From NCBI GenBank assembly GCA_003640385.1, contig RCAB01000790.1:1-17500 (forward strand): DNA of 17,500 bases. The letters are read 5' to 3'. A program made the translations under genes and the position numbers. Origin of the DNA: Setaria digitata. Lineage: Eukaryota; Nematoda; Chromadorea; Rhabditida; Setariidae. This document shows positions 1 through 11,501 of the stretch, piece after piece. The stretch's first letter is position 1. Each line of letters starts with the position of its first letter. Below the pieces are notes generated by a model, which saw only the letters and a list, made by a program, of their open reading frames with translations, did no database searches and was not told the origin of the DNA.

Positions 1-67
1 TTTTTTTTATATAAAATATATTAAAAAAATATATATATGTATTTTATATATATATATTCATATATTT
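1..67. repeat. TA-rich low-complexity block
   Basis: A T8 run is followed by alternating TA/AT stretches, broken by short A and T runs and one G. It is ordinary AT microsatellite sequence at the window edge and may continue upstream of it. No coding or regulatory reading is justified. Confidence 0.8.
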
Positions 68-1813
68 CGTATTCATTAAAAGACATGTATAGTTCACATC
101 CAAATTTTAATTAATTGTAATAAATTGATGAAACTACATGCAAATAGTTCGAAACAGTGATGCACAAAAATCTGACTACCATTAACAAAATTTACTGACT
201 AGATCGTTTTCCTAAAATTAACCCCCAAATAAATTAACTTAAAAATATAAACCATAAACTATAAGAAGCAGATTTTTGCAACTAAGTGCTCATTTCTTTC
301 CGCTGCCTTCTGTCTATAAAATTGATGTCTTTTAAAAAATTCAATTAAAAAAGATTTTTGCACGTTTCGATGTAAAGAAAAGAGGAAATAAAGAGATAAT
401 GAGTCACAAAAGAGTATTATAATTTCAGTGATATTAGTTATTAATTGCTATTATAAAGTATTGCATGATTAATAATCGAATAAACACCTGTACACCAAAA
501 AAAAAATTAATAAAAGATTATATAAATGACTAGAAATATAAGAAATAATAGAAATAATTAATAGGCCCTTAAATTTGTTTAAATTTATCTGAAAAGAAAA
601 AATGAAATAAACGTTCCCTAAGTGTCTCTATCACTTCACTTTGGAATAAGCACTGTACCGAAATATGCAAAAGTACTAAAATTTTTAGCGTGGAACGTTG
701 TTAGTCAAAATTAAAATTCGCATTGCATAATATCTAAATATATAAATAACATTATAAAACATTTGAATATGTTTTTCCTAATTTATAGTAGCCAGAATCA
801 TTCATCCCATCCATTCTCCTATCACTAACTTTTATCCTTCTCATTTATAAAGAAATTCCTAATTTACCACTACTCATTTAATCGGTGTTAATTGTTTTTC
901 ATCGTCATGACCGCATACGTGTCCGCAAAAATAAGTTCACGCTTGGGCTCCTTCATTCAACCGAATTCATTCATTTTTCTAATTTTTCTCTGCTAATCAT
1001 GAGTGGTATTTTTCAAATTTTTTATTAAATATTCTTCAGGCAAAATTGAAGCCACATATAAGTTACCTAAATAGATCAATTTTTAATAATTAATTATCCA
1101 ACAAATGGTTGACGTTAAGCAATTTTGACATACAGATGAAAAGATGAATTTTACAAAAAATTTATAGCAAAGATTACACAACAACAATTAAAATGATGGA
1201 TATTTTAAGTTGGAAATAAGTTAAGTTTGAGAAAAATCCTATTAACAATTTATCATCATCCGAATGACAGCTTACTGTACAGCAACAACTGTTTGTCGGC
1301 TTCTTGAAAACGGTAAAAACGAAATGGAATTTAGCTTTTGCGCAACATTTCAAAAGAGGGAAAGAAATTTCAAAGAAGGATAAGACAATTGACAATTGCT
1401 AGATTGATTTGTCTCTTTTTTTTGAGAAAAATTTTAGTAATTTGTAATTAGTGATGAGTGAAAATGACAACTTCTTCAATTATTGCTTCGCAATATTTTT
1501 TTATTGCTTTTGAATAAATGCCAAAAAACCGGTAAAATATTTTTTTTAATGTTTGCAAAATTTTAAGATGTAATAAAATTTTTATACAATTTTTATCTCA
1601 AAGTTCAATCAGATAATTACTTCTATATCATTCGTTTTGCAAAATGTTATCAAATCAAACTGATGCATTTATTTTTAAAACATGAATTGCGAATGGGAGC
1701 AGTATGGACAGAAAAGAGTCGTAGACATTTGCAATTTTTATGAAATCCGCTTCAATAATTTGATAAGTAATTAATATCCAGACAGACATAAATTAAAATA
1801 TTCAATATATATT
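68..1813. other. Non-coding AT-rich DNA, no gene seen
   Basis: Stops are dense in all six frames and nothing resembles a known protein or RNA gene. The only compositionally different patch is about 895-960, which is richer in G+C. It is open on the plus strand from 883 to 1028 (about 48 codons, no early ATG). On the minus strand it holds a 22-codon ATG frame whose first residues read MKEPKRELIF. Neither is recognised, and both are short enough to be chance. Splice-like signals such as TTCAGG near 1036 occur without a convincing exon. Confidence 0.6.
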
Positions 1814-1845
1814 AAAATTATTCTCATATGAAATAATCGGCACTC
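1814..1845 (-). pseudogene. Possible tiny integrase relic (VPIIS segment)
   Basis: Read on the minus strand, 1843 to 1814 gives V-P-I-I-S-Y-E-N-N-F. This resembles the retroelement integrase stretch where a Gly-Val/Leu-Pro turn precedes the catalytic Ser-Asp-Asn-Gly and an aromatic. Here the expected Asp is Tyr (a one-base change) and the codon before V-P is a stop (TGA, one change from a Gly codon). An 18-base stretch (1828-1845) recurs with one mismatch at 16110-16127, next to a stronger integrase-like relic on the same strand. The match is very short and could be chance in AT-rich DNA. Confidence 0.2.
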
Positions 1846-1900
1846 ACCTTAAATTCAAATGATCGCCTTACCACAATCTTGGACATTGAGAATTTTCATC

Positions 1901-3219
1901 ACCTTTAAGACTAATGTACTAAAAAGTAAGAAATCGTAAAAAAAAGAAATGGAAATCGATAATAGTTTATAGAAAGCACTCTTCATACAATAGACGCAAT
2001 CTTCACCTTATGTGCTACCTTTTCGGATTGCATGCATTAAAATATGCAAATAATAAATTAAAAATTTTATATTAAAAGCATTCAATTCAATTCACTGTGC
2101 ACCGTCTATTGTGACGAAATTGTGAGAGAATAATATTTATATTTGTGTCTGTGTGTTAGAAAATGAAGCATCGAAAAAATTTCTCAATCATTGAGAAGGA
2201 AATGAATGTGGGTAGGCCACCTGGTGGGTAAGCAATGAGCCTGCCCGTGGAGAAAACGATTGGGAAACAGTTTTTACGCAGGAAACGTAAGGCTTTTAAG
2301 AGTGAAAAATGATTTGATATGGTAGTTGAAACTTTTCTTACCGTTGCATGTCTAGTAAAACATTGTCCATTGTATGATGAATTTTTGTGAAAATTCAGGA
2401 AATTCATTAAAAAAAGTCTCTCGTACTTCTTTTTAAGGTGTTGAAAAATAATCCATCATGAATGAAATTTTTTTCCTTTTAGGTTTTTTTAACGTTAGTT
2501 TATTCCGTAAATATAAATAATTTGATAGAAGAAATAGTAAACAAATAAACATATTTATTGTTAAATATATTTATATTGATAAGGGAGGAAAAAAACGAAA
2601 AAATATTAGGCAAATATGCATACCTAAGAATTACTAGTACAATAAATATTGTGGGTAATTAAGAGAAGAACGAACGTGGAAATAAAGTGATGCTGGAGAT
2701 GGAAAATAAACATACAAATTCATGACAAATTGATAATAAAATCATAAAATAAGCAACATTCTATAGTGTCACCCATTAAACAGATAAGCAATATGTGAAA
2801 ATGATAGCAGCGAAAATCAATATCAGGGCAAGTAGTCATGCCAATATTAGAAACTGGTAATTATCAATATCAGTCTCAAAATTGAAAAATCAGCTTATCC
2901 ATATCTAATATTTATCGCAACTTTACTACCCTGTCATTATCGTTATCACTATTAAAGTTATCATGATTGTTATTAATAGTTATAGTTATATAAGTGTTAG
3001 TAGTAGCACTAGAAGAGCATATTTATAAAAATAATAAAATTCAATATAAAAGGCATCATTATTCACGGTAAATGGTTATTTGATATTAATCAAAAAAGGA
3101 AAAAAAAAACAAGACAAGGAAGAAATAGCATGCTATAAGGCCCGGAGGATTATGTTATCATTATCACTGCACAAGTAATATATTTCTGTTATTCTTCATC
3201 CATTCATCGTGATCTGTCT
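1901..3219. other. Non-coding AT-rich DNA with one GC-richer island
   Basis: There is no supported gene. About 2195-2280 is visibly richer in G+C than its surroundings. In the plus direction it contains a 23-codon stop-to-stop stretch reading WVSNEPARGENDW in its middle. In the minus direction it lies in an 83-codon open frame (2407 to 2156) that contains a Tyr-Pro-Pro-Gly-Gly stretch. Neither has a recognisable domain or good splice borders. 2930-3010 is a degenerate TTA/GTTAT-rich stretch, like a decayed microsatellite. Confidence 0.5.
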
Positions 3220-3337
3220 TTCCTTTATTATTACAAGCCCTTTCTCTTTCATGGTCCTTTACGTCAACCGTAATTCTTCACTAATTTGCTTATTATTCAT
3301 TAAATATTATGTTTAAATAGATTTGAAGAAAAAAAAT
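3220..3337. repeat. Tandem near-identical segment, copy 1
   Basis: This ~118-base segment repeats at an exact 120-base offset in the next copy. The two differ by T/G at 3259 versus 3379, T/G at 3313 versus 3433, and at the end of the A-run (3337). Copy 1 ends in a poly-A run immediately before the single N at 3338. That makes an unmerged overlap of contig ends more likely than a true duplication. Confidence 0.95.
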
Positions 3338-3338
3338 N
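3338..3338. other. Single ambiguous base (N), probable assembly join
   Basis: This is the only N in the window, and it sits exactly between two nearly identical ~118-base segments. A join placed between two contig ends that contain the same sequence leaves this pattern. The distance across it should not be trusted. Confidence 0.85.
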
Positions 3339-3339
3339 G

Positions 3340-3457
3340 TTCCTTTATTATTACAAGCCCTTTCTCTTTCATGGTCCTGTACGTCAACCGTAATTCTTCA
3401 CTAATTTGCTTATTATTCATTAAATATTATGTGTAAATAGATTTGAAGAAAAAAAAA
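3340..3457. repeat. Tandem near-identical segment, copy 2
   Basis: Second copy of the segment at 3220-3337. Both internal substitutions are T to G relative to copy 1, and the terminal A-run is slightly longer before the sequence carries on into unique DNA. It contains no gene. Confidence 0.95.
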
Positions 3458-3460
3458 TAA

Positions 3461-5972
3461 AACTGAATTATTTATTATTATTGCAATCATTTCTTACCGT
3501 AAATAATATACCCTCCGGGAATTTTCGTATCTTCTTTTTCTCTTTTATTTTGTTCATTCATTTTCCATTCTTCATTTTTACTTCGTTCCGTTCTTTCAAA
3601 TTGCATTTTAATTTGTTTATTCATTTTTTTATGAAATTCGTAAAAATTAGTTATTTTTTCGTCAATTTTATTAACTAATTACTTGAGATAATTAACCACT
3701 GATCATGCCATTTGATTGATCCGCTGGAATTAATTTGCGGTATAATAATCAGTCAATATCATCATGAATTGATAAACGACTATTCGACACCGGTCTAATT
3801 AACAAATCCAAATCATCTTTACAAGGGATTCCTTCTTCAAGCAGGAGATAATCGTGTATCTTACATTTATTTACTAAGAAAGAGAACAACTTTAGCATGG
3901 ACAAAATATATTTCACTAAAGGATTCATTTTCTTGGTTAATATTTGATTAATTTCAATATTTCATCAAAATAATTCTACCATACTACTGAGCTATCACTA
4001 ATATTCAGAATTTATCACGGATAAGTGATTAACAATGTAGTATCAAATTCCTCCATTTCTGTCAGCTTATTATACCAAAAAAAAAAAGAAGGAAATGAAG
4101 ATAGATAAAAAGAAAAAAAAAACTGAGGAGAAATAAAACAACGCAAAGAAAACGACTAACAGCTAAATGAATTTGAAAAAAATTTTTTTTATGAGTTCAG
4201 TGAAAAATTGCTTTAAAAAAATGTTATTCGTTTTGGAAAAAAATTTGGAACGCAACAATTGGCATTTAACAAAATAGAAATAATTTGTGCGCATAAAAGA
4301 TGGAATCAAAAAAAAAATCGTAACTTCCGAATAATTCGTTCGTTATCAGAAAATGTAATAAAATTTTATATGGGCAATTGAAATTACATAACATTAGTTA
4401 GTTTCCTGAAATAGCAAATTTAAACCATTTAAAATTACAGTATAGAAGATTATTATATGAAGAAATGAGGAGATGATAGGAATCAAATTACGGTAGCTAA
4501 ATATTCCGGTGATTATTGTATTCATAAAATTAATCAACTAGGTTCTGAATATTTGTTCTGATAGAACTAACTAACTATACGTGATAAAAATGCTATCATA
4601 CAATAAAGATATGAAATGTGTGCCTTATTGTGATTCATTTATTTACCCTGGTACTAAGCAGAGACATGATAATTGATAATCGATAAACCAAAGCTAATTT
4701 ATAAATGAAAAAAGTTAAAATCTATTGAACCGCGGGAAAAATAAAGTAAATGTGCTTCAAAATCAAAACTTAATGAAAGAAAAAGGTCTTTCTTTTTTTC
4801 ATGATCAGTTTTAAACTAACAGTAAATTGGCATGAAGTTTTTTGAAATGAATTAAATTGAGAGGTATGTCAACTCATGATGGCTCATTTTTTCAGTTTTT
4901 TTTTCTTTTTGAGATGAATGATGATGGAATAAGGTAGAACAGGACGAACAAGATAAGACATAATTGGGGAATATTTTAAAATGATTGTTTCATTCATTAC
5001 ATTGGTTCAGTGATTGTAAAGTTTAAAATTCCGATTAAAAACACACAAACGTTCCTTTTCACTTTTTTATTTTTTTCATATTCGAAAGAAAAAAAATCAT
5101 ATTCTGATAACCAGTATAAGAATATCAGCAGCAAATCATCATAATCATCGCTATGATTAACTATTCTTTATCATGATTTTCCAAAAACTTTTTAAGACCC
5201 ATAGGAATTTCAAAGGGAAGGAAAAGATGGATAATCAGCAAATGATGCAACATTAACTTAAAATTGAAATATCCATGCAAATATCGAAATAATAAAGAAG
5301 GAAGCTAAGCCCGATACTTACTATCATCGATGTGTAATATTGAATAATCGACGTTATCATCGTGTTTTTTATCGAATCATTTTTGCATGGTGAATATTAT
5401 TCGAATTGCTTTTACTTTATAAACAATTATTTATCATTTCATTTTGGAGAAGCATAAAAGGCAAAAGAGGAAGAAAAAGGAAGAAATAGTATACATATAA
5501 AATGAGGTGAAATAATTTCAAATACTTTTTGCTCCTCTGTCCCAGAAGAAATCCTTTTTTTCATTCCACATCAAAAATTATTTTCCAAAAATTGAAAAAA
5601 TGATAAGCACTATTAAATTAAACCACACAGTAGCAGTAAAAAAGAAATGTACGAGACATTGTAGTAATCAGAACAGAAAGAAGCATAATTTGTTGTCGGT
5701 AGTTTAGCTGTCAGTTGTACGCCCTCACAAGATTATTTGTCCAAATGATGAAAAACAAAAGAGATAGATATGGCATTACAAGAAGTATTACGAAGCCTTT
5801 GTTTACCGATATCAAAATGTCCTTTCATTAATAATATCCTCTTAAATTGCTAGTTCAAACTTCTGCAAGATCAAATAACATATCAAATAACTATATGTTG
5901 TATATCTTCAGCAAACGAATAACAAACATTTTTGATTTGTTTTTTTTTTCTTTTCTTTCTTTTTCTTTAAAG
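3461..5972. other. Non-coding AT-rich DNA, no gene seen
   Basis: All frames are broken. 3481-3678 is open on the plus strand, but its translation is almost entirely Phe, Ile, Ser and Leu from T-rich DNA and starts at TTG, so it is not a credible gene. Short A- or T-rich runs are common (for example 4078-4125 and 4891-4910). Nothing resembles a tRNA, a spliced leader or a protein domain. Confidence 0.6.
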
Positions 5973-6010
5973 AAAAATTTTTTAAACTCATAAAAATTTT
6001 TTGAACTCAT
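5973..6010. repeat. 19-bp tandem duplication, two copies
   Basis: The unit AAAAATTTTTTAAACTCAT (5973-5991) is followed directly by a second copy (5992-6010) with one A-to-G change at 6003. It lies just after a T/C-rich tract (5941-5970). It is probably a slippage product. Confidence 0.9.
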
Positions 6011-7400
6011 AAATAAATTTAGTGAATGATATTTTTTTTTTGGATTTGAAATTCAATGAATTACTGATTATATTTTGTTACTATATTATAACTATCACTA
6101 TTGCTGCAATGATAATAACAATAATTACAATAACAACAACTGGTACAACTTTCAATACCACTAATAATACTGCAGCTACTGTTGAACAAAATGAGCGGAT
6201 ATCAAGATTAATGGTTTACAAGTTGTGCTCATAATTCATCGGATCGATGCTAGGTGGTATATCAATATGCTGAATATCATATGTTTTGCTATCAATACAT
6301 TGAAATGTCTCGAGAATATGAAATAAGATGATAGGAGAAGAATGTGAAAAATACTGTGATAAAAAGGGTGATAAGGATGAAAGAAGTGAATTCATGCATT
6401 AGTATTATTTAAAAATTCATCAGTTATATATGTATTTAATTATTGTGCACTTTAGCACTGCTGTCGCATTGGCAAAATAATAGCAGTTGATAATAATAAT
6501 GATTGTAATAGTAATAATAAGATCATTATTGTAACAGTAACTATATCTCTTCCCAATATCGCCATAACATATAATTTTTATTTACTTATATTACCATCTT
6601 GCAAATGCATGCAATATTTTAAATATGAAAAAAATAATGAAAATTTTGATTGAAATAAAATTTTGGGACTGAATTCCAAATCGACTAGTTTTGTTTGATT
6701 TCCAAAATTCACGAAATGGGTTCTCATATGACTGCTTATACCCTACTATTATGGAAATTAATTTTACCTTACGATTGGTTAGGAAGAGAAGTAAAGAACA
6801 GATGTGTATATTTGGAAGCACAAATAAAAATAACCTGTTATCAAAATGATGATTTTGATACAGTAGCCTTTTGATTTCCTCATCTCTTTTATTCACTCAT
6901 ATTTTACTTCCCTCATTTTCCTCCAATATTTAGGTAAAATTAATTGTATTTTTATATGGAAAATTTGGTCAAAAAAAACTTCAGAATTTAGTATTTTATC
7001 ATTTAAAGGAATACTAAAATTTCAACGAAGTATAATTTTTTAATCAACATGGAATTATAATAAGATGCGAGTTTTAGCAGTATATTTTCCTATGAAAATA
7101 TTACCGTTTCCAGCCAACAATTACAGTAGCAAGAATTATTAATTTCTATTCATTGAGTAAATAAATCATTGTTGTAATAGTCCTAATTCCTTTAAGAAAA
7201 ACAAAAAAAAAGGCACCGAAAACCTGAAAAGAGCGGCAAAAAAAAAGAACAATTTCAGAAATTAAAATAATCGCTAGAGGGATAATAAATTTTTATGAGT
7301 GACGGAAAATTGAATTAAAAAATTTCGGAACTTTTGTCGATCAGTTTAACCGATTACTAATTTTTCATCTTATTTTATCTTATTCTTCTGACTCTATCCG
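6011..7400. other. Non-coding AT-rich DNA with decayed trinucleotide repeats
   Basis: 6100-6190 is rich in AAT/ACA trinucleotides and 6490-6545 in TAA/GTAATA units. In the second block, 6495-6503 and 6522-6530 form a 9-base inverted repeat. The longest open frame of the window is here (minus strand, 6896 to 6591, about 101 codons). It begins at GTG, contains no ATG, is mostly hydrophobic and AT-driven, and matches nothing I know. No gene is called. Confidence 0.55.
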
Positions 7401-7410
7401 CTCATCCTGT

Positions 7411-7449
7411 CTTCCGTCGTCCGCCTCCGTCCGTCCATCCGTTCGTCCT
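7411..7449. repeat. Degenerate TCCG tetranucleotide patch
   Basis: C-rich strand with repeated CCGTC/TCCG/CATC units, the most G+C-rich microsatellite-like patch of this part. The 13-mer CCGTCCGTCCATC (7427-7439) occurs again exactly at 16326-16338, inside the other TCCG/TCTG patch of the window. Confidence 0.8.
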
Positions 7450-7478
7450 TACGCAACCATATTTGTCTGTCTCTTAAC

Positions 7479-7493
7479 AAAAAAAAAAAAAAA
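7479..7493. repeat. Poly-A tract, 15 bases
   Basis: Uninterrupted run of A just after the TCCG patch. It is a homopolymer of uncertain true length. Confidence 0.9.
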
Positions 7494-8150
7494 TAAAATT
7501 TTCTTGCTTCATCTGTTGGAAATGATTGGAAGAGCAATAAAAAATAAAATTTACGCCCATTGTTTGCAAGTTATTTGTGTTGAAATTTTTTTAAAAAAAT
7601 TTTTTGTTCAAAAAAAAGAACATATAAACATGTAGGAGAAAGAAGAAAGGGGTGAGAAAGAGAAAAAGATTTCAAGATGAAGCAGCTGAAATAAATTTAA
7701 AATAAAAAAAAAGAAATTTCTTTTTCGGCCGAAGAAAAAAGCGGCAAAATTTCTATTCCTATTTTTCAAAAAGTTGTCAAAAATCGTTTTTTCCTCACTC
7801 ATAATGCAACTTTTATATATATTCATATCTAACGATGAAATTGAATTAGTTTTAACTTGCACTATATACTATCATGTGATAGGTTCATTTAAAATTAGAT
7901 ATGCCCACTGTATGATTTGTCTTTTCTATGGAATATATGAAATAATTAATTTGAGCAAATAAGCATTTTAATCAAATTGAAATGAACAAAATTAACACAT
8001 AGAATGCAAATTGATTTCATGGCAACAAATCCTATCATTTTTTTTCCGAACTTTCATTCTCATTGTCAAAATTTCAATACTATTGTCACCCCTCATCACA
8101 ATTTATTGGGCACACATTAAAGTGTGCATATCATTGATGCATATGTATAT

Positions 8151-8152
<2 letters not shown>
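7494..8152. other. Non-coding A/T-run-rich DNA
   Basis: Long A and T runs alternate (7587-7617, 7700-7750). A 10-base palindrome TTCGGCCGAA sits at 7724-7733 between a T run and an A run, giving a longer imperfect hairpin. The short open frames here (7608-7862 minus, 7774-7962 plus) overlap on opposite strands and have no recognisable content. Confidence 0.55.

Positions 8153-8202
<50 letters not shown>
8153..8202. repeat. GT dinucleotide microsatellite, 25 units
   Basis: An uninterrupted (GT)25 tract of 50 bases. It continues imperfectly to 8216 with TATATGTTGTGTGT. Opposite-strand open frames through it translate only the repeat (Cys-Val or Thr-His). It is likely length-polymorphic. Confidence 0.98.
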
Positions 8203-8205
<3 letters not shown>

Positions 8206-9105
8206 ATGTTGTGTGTAAAAATTTTTGCGAAATATAATCACTTTCAAATGGTTGGTTGCTGATTTAATGACTTTTACGATGTTTCCAAACAGCGGCAAAA
8301 AAGGAGACGACGAGGGCGAGGGTTGAGATAGTTTAATTTTAAGAACAACGAAATGCAATTTCAAGAAGAGGAAGGAAAAAGGGGCTAAAAAATAATAATT
8401 TATTGGAAAATATACAATAAGATATTGAAATATTTGGAGCTAACTGATTTTAACATTTATAATTTAAATTACTATAAATTCAATAAAGTAAGTAGGAACG
8501 TTCTTTTCTTTCTTTAAATTCTTTTTTCCTCTTGAAATTATGAATTATAATAGAACAATTTTTTTTGTTCATTTGCAACTAGGCGAAGAAAAAATCGTTT
8601 TACTGTTAAATTTTAGATTTCGTGATGATTTATAGATAAGTTCTGATGGCCTATTTTTATATTTTATGATAATGAATGGAAAACCAATTAATTTCCTACC
8701 AAATAATTACATCTATGCTATATCTATTTCTGATTTCTACTGAAAATTAAATAACCAAGTACAATTACAAATGTTTAAAATCATCGAAATAATATTTCCA
8801 CTACCACTGTTTCTTTTCCTCTCTTCGATATATTCGCGTCACTTTTATCAATTTATATAAAACCTTATCAAATATAACATTTTGTAAAGTTATTTACTAC
8901 TTTTCTACCTCCACTGGCAAGCAAGCTTATTTGAAAAAGAAAATGAACCTGAAAGATGATGAGAAAGAAAATTTCATAATTTTAAACGGATGGACATAAA
9001 GGGAATGATACAGCTAAAATAATATTTAGACGTTTTCTTGATGCTTTCGCCTACTTTTATCCGATAGCTATAAGTTCCGCAATTCAAAAGCAAATGATAT
9101 GCCTC
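8203..9105. other. Non-coding AT-rich DNA, no gene seen
   Basis: The GT tract is followed by plain sequence with dense stops. 8290-8325 is a short G-rich patch (GGCG/GAGG units). No domain, RNA gene or repeat is recognised. Confidence 0.55.
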
Positions 9106-9142
9106 TCCGGAATGCATATGTGTATGATGTATCCATTCCGGA
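9106..9142. repeat. GC-rich hairpin (inverted repeat)
   Basis: TCCGGAATGCATA (9106-9118) is mirrored by TATCCATTCCGGA (9130-9142). The arms match at 12 of 13 bases, including a continuous 9-bp stem, around an 11-base loop. It stands out because its outer stem is GC-rich in very AT-rich surroundings. I cannot say whether it is transcribed or is the remains of a small inverted-repeat element. Confidence 0.7.
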
Positions 9143-11485
9143 TATTATTCATGTAGTATTCTTCTGTCAAAAAACAAACTATGCACAAAATTATCAAATG
9201 AATTATTTCATAGTGCTATCAGTAATAATTTAATGATATTTATTGATTATACAGTAATAAATTAAAAATTTATTATTGCTCGTTTATTTTTTCGCATTAT
9301 TTTCATTATCAATGAGTGAAGATAAGACAGCTTTGCTACTTTCGATTTTAAATGGAATTCAACTAGATATTTCTACAATAAAACTAAGATATACACACCA
9401 TCAAAGTACTTTTGACACTAATTATAGTTCTTCTTCGACTTTTAGTTACTGCCATCCCTTTTTCTTAATAATCTTCAGTGATAACTAATAATAATACCTT
9501 GAGAATAATCCAAATGAAAACGCAGTGAATGCTAAAAATACTTTTACATAAATAACTGTCAAAGCAGTACATGCTATCAGTTATCCTCAACTAATAATAT
9601 GTGCCTGAAATTTAATTAATTTTCGAAAATTAAACTTTAGCAAGAAACAAGAGAAAAATAATTATTATCCTATCTATCCTGAATTATTTCAGCAATCATC
9701 ACCCACTGGGATTAATTATTGGATTTAAGAGTCAGGAATGATCGACTAAACATATCTATTTATCTATCTCTCTATCTTAACGCTTAACATTGTTAAATCA
9801 AAGCTATGATAGGTTGGCCGATTGTCTCGACGGATAATGAAATAGCCCAAGGAGATACGATTATGAGTAAAGGATTATCCATTTCATTCTATCTGCTTAG
9901 TTTATGAGAAAGATTTCCCCTATATTCACCAATTACTTCTTCACTAACAGTTGTCATACACAATATGAATATAAATATAAATATATATATGCATATAGAT
10001 TTATACACAGATATATATTCCTGTCATCTTCCAATCATAATTCTTTCATCGAACAGATGCGAAAGCATTGGTGGCTCTCTTTCAATGAATATGTATGATT
10101 GGATTACGGTAATATGCGCTACTCATACATATTATGTTTGTGTTTCCTTTATGAATATAATACTGTAGTAGTTGAGTTTGTAAAAACTAAAGAAATTTAT
10201 TTATTTATTTTTTTTGAAAAAAAGAATTAAAGAAGGTAAAAAAAATTTAAAATTGCTGGAAACACTGTTCTCCTTGTCCACAATGATACATTTTCAAAGA
10301 TAATGGTTAACTCTTTGTTATTTTTTAAGTTATACAAACTGAAGATAAAAGGAAGAGCTGAAAAAAAAAAAAAGCAAAATGTTTAAAACATTTAAAATGC
10401 AATTAGAAGTAGCTAGAATTCAAAAGTTGTTGTCCTGAAATATGACGACATGTATCAAAGTGTACTTACATGTATGCGTAATAGGTAATGATATACACGT
10501 ACGCGTAGACATTCCAACCACTCTGGTATTGAAAAAAAATGGCCATTTAAAACATAATTTTGTTAGAATAAAATGAGCGCTGGAAAAGAAATCGTAATGC
10601 TGGATAAATATTTCATCAAATATCGAAGATTATTATGTTTTCGACATTTTGTTTATCTTATCTTTGTGGTGTTGTTAAAGTGAGAATTTGAAAAATGACT
10701 GATTCTTTCATCAAATGCCAAACGAAGGGACTGAAAAGAGAAGGAGGAGAAAGGGGAAGAGTGAAACGGTTGATGAAAAAAACTTTGCAAATTATATCTC
10801 AATAATAAGTATTCCAGTAGGAAGCAACAACATTTGTTGCATATCCGAACAAAAAAAAAGTTGAAAAAGTTGAAGCCAATCGTCAGTGCTTAAGGGATAA
10901 TAAATGATAATAAATTAATTCATATCACTGCTAATGTTTATCTTAGCGAAAATAAGATTCACTTGTATTTTCGTATTTCTTTACTTTTCAGAACATTGAG
11001 CTGAAATAGAAACAGACTTTAAAATAAGAACAGAAAGGGCTAGAAATAGTAAAATGGAATAAAATAGGACGAAATATAGAGAATACGAGAGTTGCGACAC
11101 ACACTGGTCGAAATAATAGGTAGCAAATGAAACGAGAGAATTGAAATGAAGTAAAAATAGTACAAATTTTAAAAAAACAAAATAGAAATGGTGTTTAGGA
11201 AAAAATAGATTTTGAAGTAATAAATCATGTGATAATGTTACTTTCTGACGTACAATATAATTTTAATCGTTTCCTAGAATTTTGCAATTTTTCTTTCATT
11301 TTATAAACATAATTTCTTTCTTCTCTCCGTTAAGCTATACTTCACCTTTGACATACCAGACATTACCAGATTTCGATACTGAACTCAAATTTACTGCTCA
11401 ATTTCTCACTTTTTTGCTCGTCTAAATTAAAAAAAAAATACTTTTGTGATTAGCAACAATGCATGGATGTAATCATCCACAAACT
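9143..11485. other. Non-coding AT-rich DNA, no gene supported
   Basis: 9312-9488 is a 58-codon ATG frame starting MSEDKTALLLSILNG. Its first half looks protein-like but the end does not, and nothing identifies it. 9755-9780 is TATC/CTAT-rich and 9966-9995 is ATA-rich. 10824-10840 is a small hairpin with a 7-bp stem and 3-base loop. 10990-11160 is A/G-rich on the plus strand. A TTTTCAG acceptor-like site near 10985-10991 is followed quickly by a stop in the frame I checked. Confidence 0.5.
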
Positions 11486-11501
11486 TCATGCTGCAGCATG
11501 A
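11486..11501. repeat. Perfect 16-bp palindrome
   Basis: TCATGCTGCAGCATGA reads the same on both strands and is centred on CTGCAG. It could be a dimer-binding site or chance. No neighbouring gene gives it a role. Confidence 0.8.

Noticed and set aside
3481..3678. Phe-rich 65-codon ORF
   Set aside because: TTG start and near-monotonous Phe/Ile/Leu/Ser content from T-rich DNA.
6591..6896. Longest open frame of the window (101 codons, minus)
   Set aside because: Starts at GTG with no ATG anywhere, hydrophobic AT-driven composition, no recognisable domain and no splice borders. Its length is within chance for 17.5 kb.
8011..8364. Two opposite-strand ORFs through the GT tract
   Set aside because: Their bulk is translated microsatellite (Val-Cys or His-Thr repeats).
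9276..9488. ORF with a protein-like segment MSEDKTALLLSILNG
   Set aside because: Only 58 codons from its ATG, with a low-complexity Ser/Thr/Phe end and no recognised family or splice signal. Left as a remark only.
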